DNA of 64,000 bases from Flavobacteriales bacterium (GCA_018608405.1 JABAZP010000036.1:1-64000); one strand, 5' to 3'; shown: positions 8,692 through 19,058, counted from the first letter of the stretch. The notes: generated by a model not told the origin, from the letters alone. Made by a program: numbers and translations.

Positions 8692-10149
8692 CTAATTTTC
8701 TAGTTTTTCTCTTAATAGATTACTTGTTACTTTAGGATCGGCCTTTCCTTTAGATGCTTTCATTACCTCTCCCATGAATAAGCCTAGTAGGTTTTTATTC
8801 CCCGCTTTGTAAGCTTCAACCTTATCTGGGAACTTTGAGAGCGCCTCCGCTATGAAACCATCTAATGCTCCGGTATCACTTTCTTGAATCCAATTATTCT
8901 TTTCTGCTAACTCTTTAGCAGTAAGTTCAGGTTGTTCTATAAGGGCGGGGAAAACCTTTTGGTTGGCAATAGAGTTGTTGATTGCTCCGCTTTCAATCAA
9001 ATCAATTAATTCTGCGATATGTGCTGGAGTTAGTGGAAAGTCCTTAATTTCTATCGCATTTTCATTTAAATACGATTTGATGGCTCCCATCATCCAGTTT
9101 GCTGCCGTTTTGTAGCTTTTTGTTAAGCCAATTAATTCTTCATAATACAATGCAAAGTACTTGTCTTCGGTTAAAACTTCAGCATCGTAATTGGAGAGTT
9201 TTAGCGTATTGGTATATTTTTTTATTAATTCGTTTGGCAGTGCAGGTAAGGTTTCTTTTACATCTTCAACATAGTCCTTTCCAACAAAAACAGCTTGTAA
9301 ATCTGGCTCAGGAAAGTAACGGTAATCGTGAGCCATTTCTTTGCTTCTCATGGTATTTGTTTCACCTGTTACGGCATCAAAACCCATGGTTTCCATTTTT
9401 ATTACTCCGCCTGCTTCTATTACTTCAACTTGTCGCTTTGCTTCAAATTCTATCGCTCGAAAAACGTTTCGAATTGAGTTCAAGTTTTTTGTCTCTGTGC
9501 GTTCACCAAATTCTTTAGTTCCTTTCAGTCGGACTGAAACATTGGCATCACAGCGCATGGAACCTTCTTCCATGTTGCCATCGCAAATTTCAAGGTAACG
9601 CACCAATTGGCGAACTTCAGTAAGATAGTCATAGGCCTCTTGAGCAGAACGAATATCAGGCTCGGATACAATTTCTAATAACGGAACGCCGGCTCTGTTC
9701 AAGTCAATTAGCGTATTGAAAGGATCTAAGTCGTGAATACTTTTACCGGAATCCTCTTCCATGTGAATTCTGGTAATTCCGATATCTTTTGTTCCTTCCT
9801 CAACATTAATTGTGATTTTCCCACCTGTACACAGGGGTGTTTTATCCTGAGTGATCTGATATCCCTTGGGTAAATCGGCGTAGAAATAATTTTTCCTTGC
9901 AAACTGATTTTCGTAAGTGATTTCGGAACCAACTGCCAACCCTAATCGAACACCATAAAGCAAGGTGTTTTCATTGAACTTTGGTAAAGTTCCGGGATGG
10001 CCTAAGGTAATTGGGCTAATGTGTGTGTTCGGCAACGCTCCAAACTCCGCTGAATCTGCAGAATACGCCTTGCTCTTTGTTTGTAGTTGAACATGTATTT
10101 CAAGCCCTACAACCACTTCATACTTATCGTAAATTTTTTGTGCTAACAT
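8692..10149 (-). CDS. gatB: aspartyl/glutamyl-tRNA amidotransferase subunit B
   Basis: GatB, the subunit that recognises misacylated Glu-tRNA(Gln)/Asp-tRNA(Asn) and binds ATP in the GatCAB transamidation complex. Family signatures are seen: YEVVVGLEIHVQL at the N-terminus, the LPKGYQI segment, RMHMEEDSGK-like (TRIHMEEDSGKS), DLNRAGVPLLEIVSEPD and GSMRCDANVS. The C-terminal GatB/YqeY helical domain ends in GKADPKVTSNLLREKL. Length (485 aa) is normal. I chose ATG 10149 over the upstream TTG at 10167, because family members begin just before YEVVVGLE. gatA and gatC are not in this window, so the complex is encoded at scattered sites. Confidence 0.95.
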   Translation of the reverse strand: MLAQKIYDKYEVVVGLEIHVQLQTKSKAYSADSAEFGALPNTHISPITLGHPGTLPKFNENTLLYGVRLGLAVGSEITYENQFARKNYFYADLPKGYQITQDKTPLCTGGKITINVEEGTKDIGITRIHMEEDSGKSIHDLDPFNTLIDLNRAGVPLLEIVSEPDIRSAQEAYDYLTEVRQLVRYLEICDGNMEEGSMRCDANVSVRLKGTKEFGERTETKNLNSIRNVFRAIEFEAKRQVEVIEAGGVIKMETMGFDAVTGETNTMRSKEMAHDYRYFPEPDLQAVFVGKDYVEDVKETLPALPNELIKKYTNTLKLSNYDAEVLTEDKYFALYYEELIGLTKSYKTAANWMMGAIKSYLNENAIEIKDFPLTPAHIAELIDLIESGAINNSIANQKVFPALIEQPELTAKELAEKNNWIQESDTGALDGFIAEALSKFPDKVEAYKAGNKNLLGLFMGEVMKASKGKADPKVTSNLLREKLEN

Positions 10150-10179
10150 CTTGTTCAAAATTACCAATAATCGTTTGGC

Positions 10180-10998
10180 TTAAGTAGCTAATAACTTAAC
10201 CATCTCTTTAAATAAAATACTGAATTTTGGGCCTGACTTTGCGGCTACTTCTTGAACTTCCTCATGAGAAATCTCTACAATCTTTCCTTCCACTCCTAAA
10301 TCAGAAATAACTGAGACAGCAAATACCTTCATGCCACCGTGAACGGCGACAATAGTTTCAGCGGTTGTTGACATTCCAACTGCGTCAGCTCCTATAATTC
10401 TAAAATATTTATACTCTGCCGGAGTTTCATAAGTTGGCCCGGGCGTTCCAGCGTATATTCCATAGTGCAGGCCCAATCCAAATTTTTCGTCTAGTTCTTT
10501 TGATTTTTCAATTAAATCATTGGCATAAGGTTCGCTCATATCAGGGAATCTTGGACCTAATTCATCGTAATTTTTTCCTCTAAGGGGGTTGTCTGGAAAC
10601 AAATGCAAGTGATCTGTTAGTACCATTAAATCGCCAATTTCGTGATCTGGATTTAGACCTCCACTTGCATTTGAGAGTAACATAGTCTCAACTCCAAGAG
10701 CCTTAAAAACTCTGACGGGAAATGTAGTTTCTTTTAAACTATAGCCTTCGTAATAGTGAAATCTACCCTGCAGTGCAATAACCGGAATGCCCTCTAGCGT
10801 ACCTAAAATTAATTTGCCCGAATGCCCTTCCACTGTGGATACTGGAAAGTTCGGAATTTCATTATAGCTTAATGTGCATTCCGACTTAATTTCTTCGCCA
10901 AGATTACCTAAGCCGGAACCTAAAATGATACCAACCTTAAAATCTAGATTGGTTTTGCTTTTAATGAAATCAGCTGATTTTTGAATACGATCTAACAT
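10180..10998 (-). CDS. purine nucleoside phosphorylase (trimeric PNP family)
   Basis: This 272-residue enzyme of the PNP/MTAP class catalyses phosphorolysis of inosine or guanosine to the base and ribose-1-phosphate. Signatures include GIILGSGLGNL near the N-terminus, VEGHSGKLILG (phosphate site), QGRFHYYEGYS, LSNASGGLNPDHEIGDLMV, TPGPTYETPAE and the substrate loop VGMSTTAETIVA. It overlaps the 3' end of lpxK by 29 bases and lies 30 bases before gatB, so all are probably co-transcribed. The exact purine preference cannot be read from sequence. Confidence 0.92.
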   Translation of the reverse strand: MLDRIQKSADFIKSKTNLDFKVGIILGSGLGNLGEEIKSECTLSYNEIPNFPVSTVEGHSGKLILGTLEGIPVIALQGRFHYYEGYSLKETTFPVRVFKALGVETMLLSNASGGLNPDHEIGDLMVLTDHLHLFPDNPLRGKNYDELGPRFPDMSEPYANDLIEKSKELDEKFGLGLHYGIYAGTPGPTYETPAEYKYFRIIGADAVGMSTTAETIVAVHGGMKVFAVSVISDLGVEGKIVEISHEEVQEVAAKSGPKFSILFKEMVKLLAT

Positions 10999-12061
10999 AG
11001 CGGTCTATTTCTTCGGAAAAACTTAATTCTTGGTGTTCGTGAAATTTAATTTCTATTGGAATGCTGAAAACTGGAACTTCATTGAATTTTGAGGCGTCAA
11101 ACTTTACAGCATCTTTTCCGGTAATTACGATTGCTTTTTTAGGACTAAGCAGTTTTTCTAACTGGTCGGAGATGTTTTCATAATCCTTTGCTTGATAGTA
11201 ATGGTGGTCCTTAAATGGGAAATTTTGAATTTCTTTCGAATACCGATTCAAATATAATTTTAACGATTGTGGGTTAGCGATTGCACTAACTAACAGAACA
11301 CCCCTCGAAGCGAATTTCTTTTTTTCATTTGCAATGCTCATGGCTGCCCGGTTCAACGGTTTCGCGTCTTGATAACTGATGTATGAGAAGAATACTTTTT
11401 GATAGGGCTGAGGGCTTAGACTTTCTGATATTCTTCTTATTTCCAAGGGAGAAAGCACAGCCGGACTTTTAGTTACAACTATGATATCTGCACGGTCGGC
11501 GCCCGACTTCCACTCTCTCAACCTACCTGATGGTAGGATGTGATCGTCTTTGTAAAGCCTACTGTAATCTGTCAGTAATATATTCAGTCCCGGCTTTACA
11601 CTTCTATGTTGAAACGCATCATCTAACACAATAATCTGAGGAGGATTTTCCAACTTTCGAAGTTGCTTAATACCCTCTCTTCGTTTTTCAGCGACCGCTA
11701 CTCTTACATCTTTGAATTTTTGAAAGATTTGAAACGGTTCATCACCAATCGAATTAGCATTATCTTGCGCAGTAGCTAGCTGGTAACCCTTAGTCTTACG
11801 ACCATAACCTCGGCTTAAGCTAGCAATTTCGAATGATTTCTTTAGGTGTTTTAGGACGTATTCAGTGTGCGGTGTTTTACCTGTGCCTCCAACATTTAAA
11901 TTACCGATACTAATTACTGGGAAGTCGTACTCTTGTGACTTTAAAATTCCGGTGTTGTAACAAAAATTTCGCAAGGAAATAATAAACCCGTAAAGCAAGG
12001 AAAAAGGCAATAGAAGAATTTTTAATACAGAATCCACTTTTTGTTTGCTTTTAAGCTGCAA
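10970..12061 (-). CDS. lpxK: tetraacyldisaccharide 4'-kinase
   Basis: LpxK phosphorylates the 4' position of the tetraacyl disaccharide to make lipid IVA. Seen are an N-terminal hydrophobic segment (ILLLPFSLLYG) that docks on the inner membrane, a Walker-A-like ISIGNLNVGGTGKTPH (about residues 50-65), the SRGYGRKTKGY motif, IVLDDAFQHRSVKPGLNILLTDY and LREWKSGADRADIIVVTKS. Length of about 363 residues is normal for Bacteroidetes. No ATG is available: the frame opens with TTG at 12061, and GTG at 12037 is an alternative that would leave a typical family N-terminus. It is the first gene of the minus-strand operon ending with the lpxH-like gene. Confidence 0.9.
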   Translation of the reverse strand: MQLKSKQKVDSVLKILLLPFSLLYGFIISLRNFCYNTGILKSQEYDFPVISIGNLNVGGTGKTPHTEYVLKHLKKSFEIASLSRGYGRKTKGYQLATAQDNANSIGDEPFQIFQKFKDVRVAVAEKRREGIKQLRKLENPPQIIVLDDAFQHRSVKPGLNILLTDYSRLYKDDHILPSGRLREWKSGADRADIIVVTKSPAVLSPLEIRRISESLSPQPYQKVFFSYISYQDAKPLNRAAMSIANEKKKFASRGVLLVSAIANPQSLKLYLNRYSKEIQNFPFKDHHYYQAKDYENISDQLEKLLSPKKAIVITGKDAVKFDASKFNEVPVFSIPIEIKFHEHQELSFSEEIDRYVRSYSKIS

Positions 12062-12107
12062 AAATCCTTATTTAAGTTAAATTTATGACCCTAAATCACG
12101 ATAACTT

Positions 12108-13202
12108 ATGAAGATTTCTACAATAGTCAATCAATTAGAAGAGTTGGCTCCTATTTCATTGCAAGAATCGTACGATAATGCAGGGCTACTAGTTGGCAAT
12201 GTCGAAGCTGAAGTCAATGCTGCCTTGCTATGTTTAGATAGTACAGAGGATGTTATAGAAGAAGCAATTGAAAAGAAATGTGGGCTTGTTATTGCGCATC
12301 ATCCAATTTTATTTTCTGGCATAAAATCGTTGACTGGTAAAAACTATATTGAACGCACTCTTCTAAAAGCCATTAAGAATGACATTGCGATCTATGCCAT
12401 TCACACCAACTTGGATAATGTGAAGCATGGAGTGAATCAAAAAATAGCTGAGAAGATTGGTTTGCAGAACCTTCAGGTACTGAGTCCGAAATCAGGGACT
12501 TTAAACAAGTTGGTGTTCTTTTGTCCTGTAAGTGCCTCTGAAAATGTTAAAGCTGCTCTTTTCGAAGCTGGTGCAGGCGCTATTGGGGCGTATGACTGCT
12601 GCAGTTTCTCTAGTGAGGGAGAAGGAACCTTTAGAGCTGGAACGGATGCTCAGCCGCATGTTGGAAAAATTGGAGAGTTACACAGGGAAAAGGAAAACCG
12701 GATTGAATTGCTTTTCCCGGAGTACCTAAAAAGTGTCCTGATAAAAACGCTGAACAAGACTCACCCGTATGAGGAGGTTGCCTACGACATATATAATCTA
12801 GAAAACAAATGGACAGAGGTTGGCAGCGGAATGTTGGGAGAACTCAGCGAGCCAGTGGATACGCTTGCATTTTTGGACCGTGTAAAGATTGATTTAGGAA
12901 CAGACTGTATTCGCCATACCAAAGTAATTACAGAACAAGTGCAGAGAGTCGCGATTTGTGGCGGTTCAGGTAGCTTTTTATTAAATAATGCAATTGCACA
13001 GCGAGCAGATGTTTTTATCACCGGTGACTATAAATATCATCAATTTTTTGATGCTGATGGTAAAATTGTAATTGCCGATGTTGGCCACTTTGAAAGTGAG
13101 CAACATACTCCTGAGCTCATACAAGAGTATCTTCAAGAAAAAATACCTAATTTTGCAACCTATTTGTCTAAAGTAAACACAAACCCTATTAATTATAGAT
13201 AG
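12108..13202 (+). CDS. Nif3-like dinuclear metal centre protein
   Basis: NIF3/DUF34 family, long bacterial (YqfO-type) form of 364 residues. The N-terminal half holds the QESYDNAGLLVG motif, the metal-binding IAHHPILFSG, and HTNLDNVKHGVNQ. A middle PII-like insert (about 130-230, with HPYEEVAYDIY) and the C-terminal half follow, with CGGSGSFLLNNAI, FITGDYKYHQFFDA and DVGHFESEQ supplying the other metal ligands. The molecular function is unsettled; GTP cyclohydrolase I type 2 annotations exist but are not proven here. It is divergent from lpxK with a 46-bp gap and sits one base before the zinc-ribbon gene, a pairing common in Bacteroidetes. Confidence 0.92.
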   Translation: MKISTIVNQLEELAPISLQESYDNAGLLVGNVEAEVNAALLCLDSTEDVIEEAIEKKCGLVIAHHPILFSGIKSLTGKNYIERTLLKAIKNDIAIYAIHTNLDNVKHGVNQKIAEKIGLQNLQVLSPKSGTLNKLVFFCPVSASENVKAALFEAGAGAIGAYDCCSFSSEGEGTFRAGTDAQPHVGKIGELHREKENRIELLFPEYLKSVLIKTLNKTHPYEEVAYDIYNLENKWTEVGSGMLGELSEPVDTLAFLDRVKIDLGTDCIRHTKVITEQVQRVAICGGSGSFLLNNAIAQRADVFITGDYKYHQFFDADGKIVIADVGHFESEQHTPELIQEYLQEKIPNFATYLSKVNTNPINYR

Positions 13203-13203
13203 C

Positions 13204-14007
13204 ATGGCTAAAAAAGCTAATAGTGAAGCAACAGTTGAGGAAAGATTACAAGCATTGTATAATTTACAAGAGATTGACTCAAAAATTGATAAGATTAGAA
13301 CCATAAGAGGTGAGCTGCCTTTAGAGGTTCAAGACTTAGAAGATGATGTAGCAGGATTAGAGACTAGAACTGAAAAAGCAGCGCAAGGCATTAAAGCCTT
13401 GGAGGATGACATTTCTTCAAAGAAAATTCAAATTAAAGAGTCTCAAGCAGCAATTGCAAAGTACAAGGAGCAACAAAATAATGTTAGAAATAACAGAGAG
13501 TACGATTCTTTAACTAAAGAAATTGAGTTTCAAGAATTGGAGATTGAATTAGCTGAAAAAAGAATAAAGGAATTCCAATTGGGAATTGAAAATAAAACCG
13601 AAGCAAACTCTGCTGATGTTGAGAAATTAGCTCAAACGAAAGAGCAGTGGGAGCACAAAAAGAATGAGTTAGCTGAAATTATTGCGGAAACGGAAAAAGA
13701 AGAAGCTGATTTAATGAAGCAATCGGAGAAGGCAGAAAAAGTTATAGAAGAAAGACTATTGACTGCATACAAAAGAATTAGAGGAAGTGCGAGAAATGGT
13801 TTAGCTGTAGTGCCTGTATTGAGAAATGCATGCGGCGGATGTTTCAACAAAATACCACCACAACGACAGTTGGACATCAACATGCACAAAAAAGTAATTG
13901 TTTGTGAGCACTGCGGACGAGTTTTGATTGATCCCAAAATGGCCGGAATTGAAGAAGTAATCGAAGAAAAGCCAAAAAGAAGAACAAGGGCTGCAAAAGA
14001 TAAATAA
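13204..14007 (+). CDS. coiled-coil C4 zinc-ribbon protein
   Basis: The protein has 267 residues. A long charged coiled coil (about residues 15-190) is followed by a C-terminal C4 zinc ribbon: CGGCFNKIPP and, 20 residues on, CEHCGR. The tail is basic (KPKRRTRAAK). The architecture matches the family usually annotated as zinc-ribbon domain protein, related in shape to transcript-cleavage and DksA-like factors. A role in RNA, translation or DNA metabolism is a guess from the basic tail. It is co-transcribed with the Nif3-like gene (1-base gap) and ends in a strong terminator. Confidence 0.85.
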   Translation: MAKKANSEATVEERLQALYNLQEIDSKIDKIRTIRGELPLEVQDLEDDVAGLETRTEKAAQGIKALEDDISSKKIQIKESQAAIAKYKEQQNNVRNNREYDSLTKEIEFQELEIELAEKRIKEFQLGIENKTEANSADVEKLAQTKEQWEHKKNELAEIIAETEKEEADLMKQSEKAEKVIEERLLTAYKRIRGSARNGLAVVPVLRNACGGCFNKIPPQRQLDINMHKKVIVCEHCGRVLIDPKMAGIEEVIEEKPKRRTRAAKDK

Positions 14008-14029
14008 TAGTAGCACTATAATAATTAGT

Positions 14030-14060
14030 AAAAAAGGGACTCATTTGAGTCCCTTTTTTT
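14030..14060 (+). terminator. rho-independent terminator after zinc-ribbon gene
   Basis: A perfect 8-bp stem (GGGACTCA/TGAGTCCC) closed by a two-base TT turn is extended by A-run/T-run pairing. It ends the Nif3/zinc-ribbon unit. Confidence 0.9.
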
Positions 14061-14075
14061 ATGTCAAAATTTCCG

Positions 14076-14106
14076 TTGCTCCACGAACTTCAAAAGGTTA
14101 AATTTG
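14076..14106 (+). promoter_or_regulatory. Bacteroidetes-type promoter of icmF
   Basis: TTG at 14076-14078, a 20-bp spacer and TAAATTTG at 14099-14106 match the -33/-7 consensus TTG-N19..21-TAnnTTTG exactly. It lies 21 bases before the icmF ATG, giving a very short leader. Confidence 0.75.
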
Positions 14107-14127
14107 TAATCCTTATAGAGAGAATTT

Positions 14128-17100
14128 ATGCAAGATCAAACTCCATACAAGCCAAAAAACAAAATTAGAATTGTAACTGCGGCATCCCTTTTCGACGGTC
14201 ATGACGCTGCCATTAACGTTATGCGAAGAATTATACAATCTACAGGAGTAGAGGTAATTCATTTGGGGCATGATCGAAGTGTGCAAGAGGTTGTAGAAAC
14301 AGCCATTCAGGAAGATGCAAATGCCATTGCCATGACATCTTACCAAGGTGGACATACAGAGTATTTCAAATACATGAAAGACTTGTTAGAGGAAAACGGA
14401 GCAGCCCACATCAAAATTTTTGGCGGTGGCGGTGGAGTAATCTTGCCAGAAGAAATTAAAGAGCTCCAAGAGTATGGAATTACTCGAATATACTCTCCTG
14501 ATGATGGTAGGGAACTTGGCTTGCAAGGCATGATTAACGATTTAGTAGAGCGTTCTGACTATGCAACTGGAGAGCATTTGAATGGTGAAATAAACAGAAT
14601 TGTTGAAAAAGACAACGCATCCATTGCAAGATTAATCTCTGGTGCAGAAAACTTCCCGAAAGAGAGTGCAGCAATTTTGAATGAGGTGCATAAAATGGCT
14701 GAAAAGGTGAACACTCCAGTTTTGGGAATTACCGGAACTGGAGGAGCCGGAAAATCTTCTTTAGTTGATGAATTGGTACGCCGATTTTTAATTGACTTTC
14801 CCGAGAAAACAATTGGGATTATATCAGTTGACCCTTCCAAAAGAAAAACAGGAGGAGCACTTTTAGGTGATAGAATTAGAATGAACTCTATTAAAAATGA
14901 TAGGGTTTATATGCGTTCATTGGCGACTCGCCAATCTAATCTGGCCTTATCGAAGCACGTTGCTGAAGCCGTTTCTATTTTGAAAGCTGCTCAGTTCGAT
15001 TTAATAATACTAGAAACTTCAGGGATCGGTCAGTCAGATACTGAAATAACGGAGCACTCAGATATGAGTTTGTATGTGATGACTCCTGAATTTGGTGCTG
15101 CCACCCAATTAGAGAAAATCGACATGTTGGACTTTGCAGATATTATTGCAATCAACAAATTCGACAAGCGCGGGTCATTAGATGCGTTAAGAGATGTAAA
15201 GAAGCAATACCAAAGAAACCACTTGTTGTGGGATGCTAAGGATGAAGACTTGCCAGTATATGGAACAATCGCTTCACAATTTAACGATCCGGGAATGAAT
15301 CGTTTGTACAAGAGAATCATGAGCATTTTTGTGGAGAAGGCAAACTCGGAGTTAAAATCAAATTTTAAAATTTCAGATGAAATGTCTGAAAAGATTTTTG
15401 TAATTCCTCCAAGCAGAGTGCGCTACTTGGCAGAAATTGCAGAGAATAACAGGAGCTACGATGCTTGGTCTGAAAAACAAGCTGAGGTAGCACAAAAGCT
15501 CTACGGAATTCAAAAGTCACTTGAAAGTATTCAGGAGTTAGAGCTAGAGGATAAAGACAGATTGTTAAAGGGGCTTCATGAAACATTTGAAAAAATGAGT
15601 TTGGAGTTAGATCCTAAGAATCTAAAAATTATAGAAGACTGGCCCGAGAAGCAAGCCAAATATAAAAATCCGATTTACACCTTTAAGGTTAGGGACAAAG
15701 AAATTAAGATGGAGACACATACAGAGTCTTTATCACATTCTCAAATTCCTAAAGTTGCCTTGCCCAAATACCAAGCTTGGGGAGATTTGTTAAAATGGAA
15801 TTTACAAGAAAACGTACCTGGAGAGTTTCCTTACGCTGCCGGTTTATTTCCGTTTAAGCGAAAAGGGGAAGATCCAACCAGGATGTTTGCCGGAGAAGGT
15901 GGCCCAGAGAGAACCAACAGAAGGTTCCATTACGTTTCTTTAGGCATGCCGGCCAAACGACTGTCTACAGCGTTTGATTCAGTTACCTTGTACGGCCAAG
16001 ATCCGGCAATTCGACCCGATATTTTTGGAAAAATTGGAAATGCAGGTGTTTCAATTTGTTGCTTAGATGATGCTAAAAAGCTGTATTCAGGTTTTGATTT
16101 GGCGCACAGCATGACTTCTGTTTCCATGACAATTAATGGCCCGGCAGCCATGTTGCTTGGTTTTTTTATGAATGCTGCCATCGATCAGCAATGTGAGCTT
16201 TACATTCAAGAAAAAGGAATAGAAAAAGAAATTGAAGCTAAAATTGCAGCCATTTATAAAGCGAAAGGATTAGAACGTCCTTCTTACCAAGGGCCTTTAC
16301 CTGAAGGGAACAATGGGTTAGGTTTAATGCTTTTAGGGGTAACAGGAGATCAAGTCTTAGATGCAACTGTTTATGAGGGTATCAAAAAGAATACCATGTC
16401 GATTGTTCGTGGAACGGTGCAAGCAGACATATTGAAAGAAGATCAAGCGCAGAATACCTGTATTTTCTCAACAGAGTTTGCTCTGAGGTTGATGGGTGAT
16501 GTGCAAGAGTATTTTATCGAAAATGCAGTGCGCAACTTTTACTCTGTTTCTATTTCAGGTTATCACATCGCAGAAGCAGGAGCAAACCCAATTACCCAAT
16601 TGGCATTTACCTTGGCAAATGGTTTTACTTATGTGGAGTATTATTTAAGTAGGGGAATGGACATTGATAAATTTGGTCCAAATTTATCCTTCTTCTTCTC
16701 CAATGGAATAGATCCAGAATACGCCGTAATTGGAAGAGTTGCAAGAAAAGTGTGGTCAAAGGCCATGAAGCTGAAATACGGAGCAAATTCTAGGGCTCAA
16801 ATGTTGAAGTATCACATTCAAACTTCAGGCCGTTCGTTGCATGCCCAAGAAATTGATTTTAATGACATTCGAACTACATTGCAAGCATTATATGCCATCT
16901 ATGATAATTGTAACTCATTGCATACAAATGCCTATGATGAAGCGATTACGACTCCAACAGAAGAGTCAGTTCGAAGAGCAATGGCGATTCAATTAATAAT
17001 TAACAGGGAACTAGGCCTAGCGAAAAATGAAAATCCAATTCAAGGGTCATTTATTATTGAAGAACTTACTGACTTAGTGGAAGAAGCGGTGTTGACGGAG

Positions 17101-17508
17101 TTTGATAGAATTACAGAACGAGGCGGTGTGCTTGGTGCTATGGAAACCATGTACCAACGAAGCAAAATTCAAGAAGAGAGTTTATACTATGAGGGCCTAA
17201 AGCACAGTGGAGAATTTCCAATTATAGGAGTAAATACCTTCTTGAGTTCAAAGGGTTCGCCAACAGTAACTCCCGGAGAAGTAATACGAGCAACCCAAGC
17301 AGAAAAAGAGTATCAAATTGGAATGTTAGATAACCTGCAAAAAGGAAACGCCGAAATTGCTCAAGAGCAACTGCGAACCGTTCAGAAAGCAGCAATTCAA
17401 AACGACAACCTGTTTGAAGCGCTAATGGAAGCCACAAAATATTGCTCTTTAGGTCAAATTACAGATGCCATGTTTGAAGTAGGCGGGCAGTATAGAAGAA
17501 ATATGTAA
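14128..17508 (+). CDS. icmF: fused isobutyryl-CoA mutase (B12-G-protein-mutase)
   Basis: The 1126-residue protein has three parts in IcmF order. An N-terminal cobalamin-binding Rossmann domain (about 1-145) carries the DGHDAA motif, with H25 the expected lower cobalt ligand. A MeaB/ArgK-type GTPase chaperone domain (about 160-470) has P-loop GTGGAGKSS and the NKFD specificity motif. A C-terminal methylmalonyl-CoA mutase large-subunit TIM barrel (about 540-1126) includes the NISGYHI-like block [16 protein letters not shown]. The enzyme interconverts isobutyryl-CoA and butyryl-CoA with adenosylcobalamin, linking valine breakdown to beta-oxidation; some IcmFs act on isovaleryl-CoA too. It has its own consensus promoter, and its stop overlaps the next ATG by one base. 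Confidence 0.93.
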   Translation: MQDQTPYKPKNKIRIVTAASLFDGHDAAINVMRRIIQSTGVEVIHLGHDRSVQEVVETAIQEDANAIAMTSYQGGHTEYFKYMKDLLEENGAAHIKIFGGGGGVILPEEIKELQEYGITRIYSPDDGRELGLQGMINDLVERSDYATGEHLNGEINRIVEKDNASIARLISGAENFPKESAAILNEVHKMAEKVNTPVLGITGTGGAGKSSLVDELVRRFLIDFPEKTIGIISVDPSKRKTGGALLGDRIRMNSIKNDRVYMRSLATRQSNLALSKHVAEAVSILKAAQFDLIILETSGIGQSDTEITEHSDMSLYVMTPEFGAATQLEKIDMLDFADIIAINKFDKRGSLDALRDVKKQYQRNHLLWDAKDEDLPVYGTIASQFNDPGMNRLYKRIMSIFVEKANSELKSNFKISDEMSEKIFVIPPSRVRYLAEIAENNRSYDAWSEKQAEVAQKLYGIQKSLESIQELELEDKDRLLKGLHETFEKMSLELDPKNLKIIEDWPEKQAKYKNPIYTFKVRDKEIKMETHTESLSHSQIPKVALPKYQAWGDLLKWNLQENVPGEFPYAAGLFPFKRKGEDPTRMFAGEGGPERTNRRFHYVSLGMPAKRLSTAFDSVTLYGQDPAIRPDIFGKIGNAGVSICCLDDAKKLYSGFDLAHSMTSVSMTINGPAAMLLGFFMNAAIDQQCELYIQEKGIEKEIEAKIAAIYKAKGLERPSYQGPLPEGNNGLGLMLLGVTGDQVLDATVYEGIKKNTMSIVRGTVQADILKEDQAQNTCIFSTEFALRLMGDVQEYFIENAVRNFYSVSISGYHIAEAGANPITQLAFTLANGFTYVEYYLSRGMDIDKFGPNLSFFFSNGIDPEYAVIGRVARKVWSKAMKLKYGANSRAQMLKYHIQTSGRSLHAQEIDFNDIRTTLQALYAIYDNCNSLHTNAYDEAITTPTEESVRRAMAIQLIINRELGLAKNENPIQGSFIIEELTDLVEEAVLTEFDRITERGGVLGAMETMYQRSKIQEESLYYEGLKHSGEFPIIGVNTFLSSKGSPTVTPGEVIRATQAEKEYQIGMLDNLQKGNAEIAQEQLRTVQKAAIQNDNLFEALMEATKYCSLGQITDAMFEVGGQYRRNM

Positions 17509-18323
17509 TGAATATGAATCGAATCGTACTATTCTCAATAGTTGCTTTAATGCTGGCGTGTTCTAGTCCGAAAAAGAAATCAAATACAGCGCAAGGTGCC
17601 AATCAAGAAGACTTCACCAAAATGGAGGTGCTAACCGATGCGCAGAGACTTGTTGCAAGCATTGAGAAAGCGCATCGTAAAGATTTGTTTGAGTTGAACG
17701 AAGCAGTTCAGTTTGATTTAAAACTGGAGTTTGGAGGTACTGAAAGAATTAATGGAAGGGTATATTTACTGACCGGTGGGAGCAAAGTAAAAATCGAAGA
17801 TGTGAATGGTTTGCAGTATTGGGATGGAAGTAAAGCCATGGTGCTACCAAATCAGGAGGACAACGAAAAAGCTCGATTTGATTTGTTGACGTGGTCATAT
17901 TTTTTTGCTGCACCTTATAAGTTGAGCGATTCTGGAGTAAACCATGAGTTTATAGGTGAAACTCTTTTAGGAGGAGCGGAATATCGAGCAAATAAAATGA
18001 CATTTGAGAAAGGCATTGGCGATACACCTGAGGATTGGTATATTGTTTACAAGGACCGTAACTCAGATTTATTAGCAGCTATGGCATACATTGTAACAAG
18101 TGGCGAGAAAACGGTTGAAGAGGCTGAAAAGGATCCGCATGTGATTACTTATGAAGCATATACTGAAGTTGGAGGTATCCCTTTTGCAACGCAATGGAAT
18201 TTTTGGACGTGGAACGAAGCTGGAGAAATGAACAAGTTGCTTGGAAGTGCCACCGTAAGTAATATAGAGTTTACAGAAAAAGCAGGAGATATGTTTCAGC
18301 TTACTGCTTCTCTAGCGAACTAA
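17508..18323 (+). CDS. envelope lipoprotein of unknown function
   Basis: The 271-residue protein has a short lipoprotein signal and lipobox MLAC at about residue 18, followed by a charged SSPKKKS segment. The remainder is soluble and rich in W and Y (for example YWDGSKAMVLP and FATQWNFWTWNEAGE), which suggests a beta-rich periplasmic fold. It may belong to a DUF6503-like Bacteroidetes family, but I am not certain. The ATG overlaps the icmF stop by one base (TAATG), so translation is probably coupled to icmF even though no functional link is obvious. Confidence 0.7.
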   Translation: MNMNRIVLFSIVALMLACSSPKKKSNTAQGANQEDFTKMEVLTDAQRLVASIEKAHRKDLFELNEAVQFDLKLEFGGTERINGRVYLLTGGSKVKIEDVNGLQYWDGSKAMVLPNQEDNEKARFDLLTWSYFFAAPYKLSDSGVNHEFIGETLLGGAEYRANKMTFEKGIGDTPEDWYIVYKDRNSDLLAAMAYIVTSGEKTVEEAEKDPHVITYEAYTEVGGIPFATQWNFWTWNEAGEMNKLLGSATVSNIEFTEKAGDMFQLTASLAN

Positions 18324-18334
18324 ATACTTTACTT

Positions 18335-18898
18335 TTAGTTTAAATCAAGCATTCCCTCCTTCAAATCTTCGTCCGCGGGTTCATCGCAAAACCATATTCC
18401 GAATAAGGCTTTTTTGAAATTTAGACCAGGTATGGTAGTCAGTTTTATTCCATTTTTATGAACTTCTGTTCCGGTATCTTTAATGTAGGCAATTACAAAA
18501 TGGTCGCCTATTTGAATTTCTTCGTTAAACGAAGCTTTAAATAATGCAATTTTTGCCTTGAACTGGTTTGTATTTTGATTCGTAGAATGATCAAAGCCAT
18601 CATCAATTGCAGTTAGCATTTTTTCTGAAGTAATAAAACTCGAAACAATGTCTAAGGTAATTGCCATAGATTCATCCTGATTTATAACCGCCTTTGAATT
18701 TTTTGTTTTTGTGCTCAAATACAATGCTCCTGCATATAAATCTAAAAAAAATTTCTCTCGAAGGCCTGCACCGTTAAAGTTTAATGTTGTTGAATTTACT
18801 TCAATTGTTTTTGCAGGGGTAACGCCAGATATTTCAGTTTGTGCTGAACTGAATTGAAATGTGAAAAGAATACTGGCAGCAAGAATGAATACTTTCAT
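18335..18898 (-). CDS. secreted chalcone isomerase-like protein
   Basis: The 187-residue protein has a signal peptide (about 1-19, ending SSA). The body matches the chalcone-isomerase-like fold found in bacterial periplasmic proteins: NGAGLREKFFLDLYAGALYL near the start, a middle helical SSFITSEKMLTAIDDGF segment, and GLNFKKALFGIWFCDEPAD at the end. Such bacterial proteins are not known to make flavonoids; fatty-acid binding or an uncharacterised lyase role is more likely. It converges on the lipoprotein gene with 11 bases between the stops. Confidence 0.78.
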   Translation of the reverse strand: MKVFILAASILFTFQFSSAQTEISGVTPAKTIEVNSTTLNFNGAGLREKFFLDLYAGALYLSTKTKNSKAVINQDESMAITLDIVSSFITSEKMLTAIDDGFDHSTNQNTNQFKAKIALFKASFNEEIQIGDHFVIAYIKDTGTEVHKNGIKLTTIPGLNFKKALFGIWFCDEPADEDLKEGMLDLN

Positions 18899-19058
18899 CG
18901 ATTTAGTTTTGCATAAAGTAGGATTTTCGAACTACTCACCAATAAATGGACCATACTATGGAAGAGTTTGGTTGTTGATTTTCTGGAATTCTAGACCGAG
19001 CATAAATTATCGAGCTCAGGTGATTAGATTTGTAACAGCAAACTGAATCACTCATTTC

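Noticed and set aside
9099-9518. 139-codon plus-strand open frame
   Set aside because: It is antisense to gatB and its leucine-rich translation reflects complementary codons.
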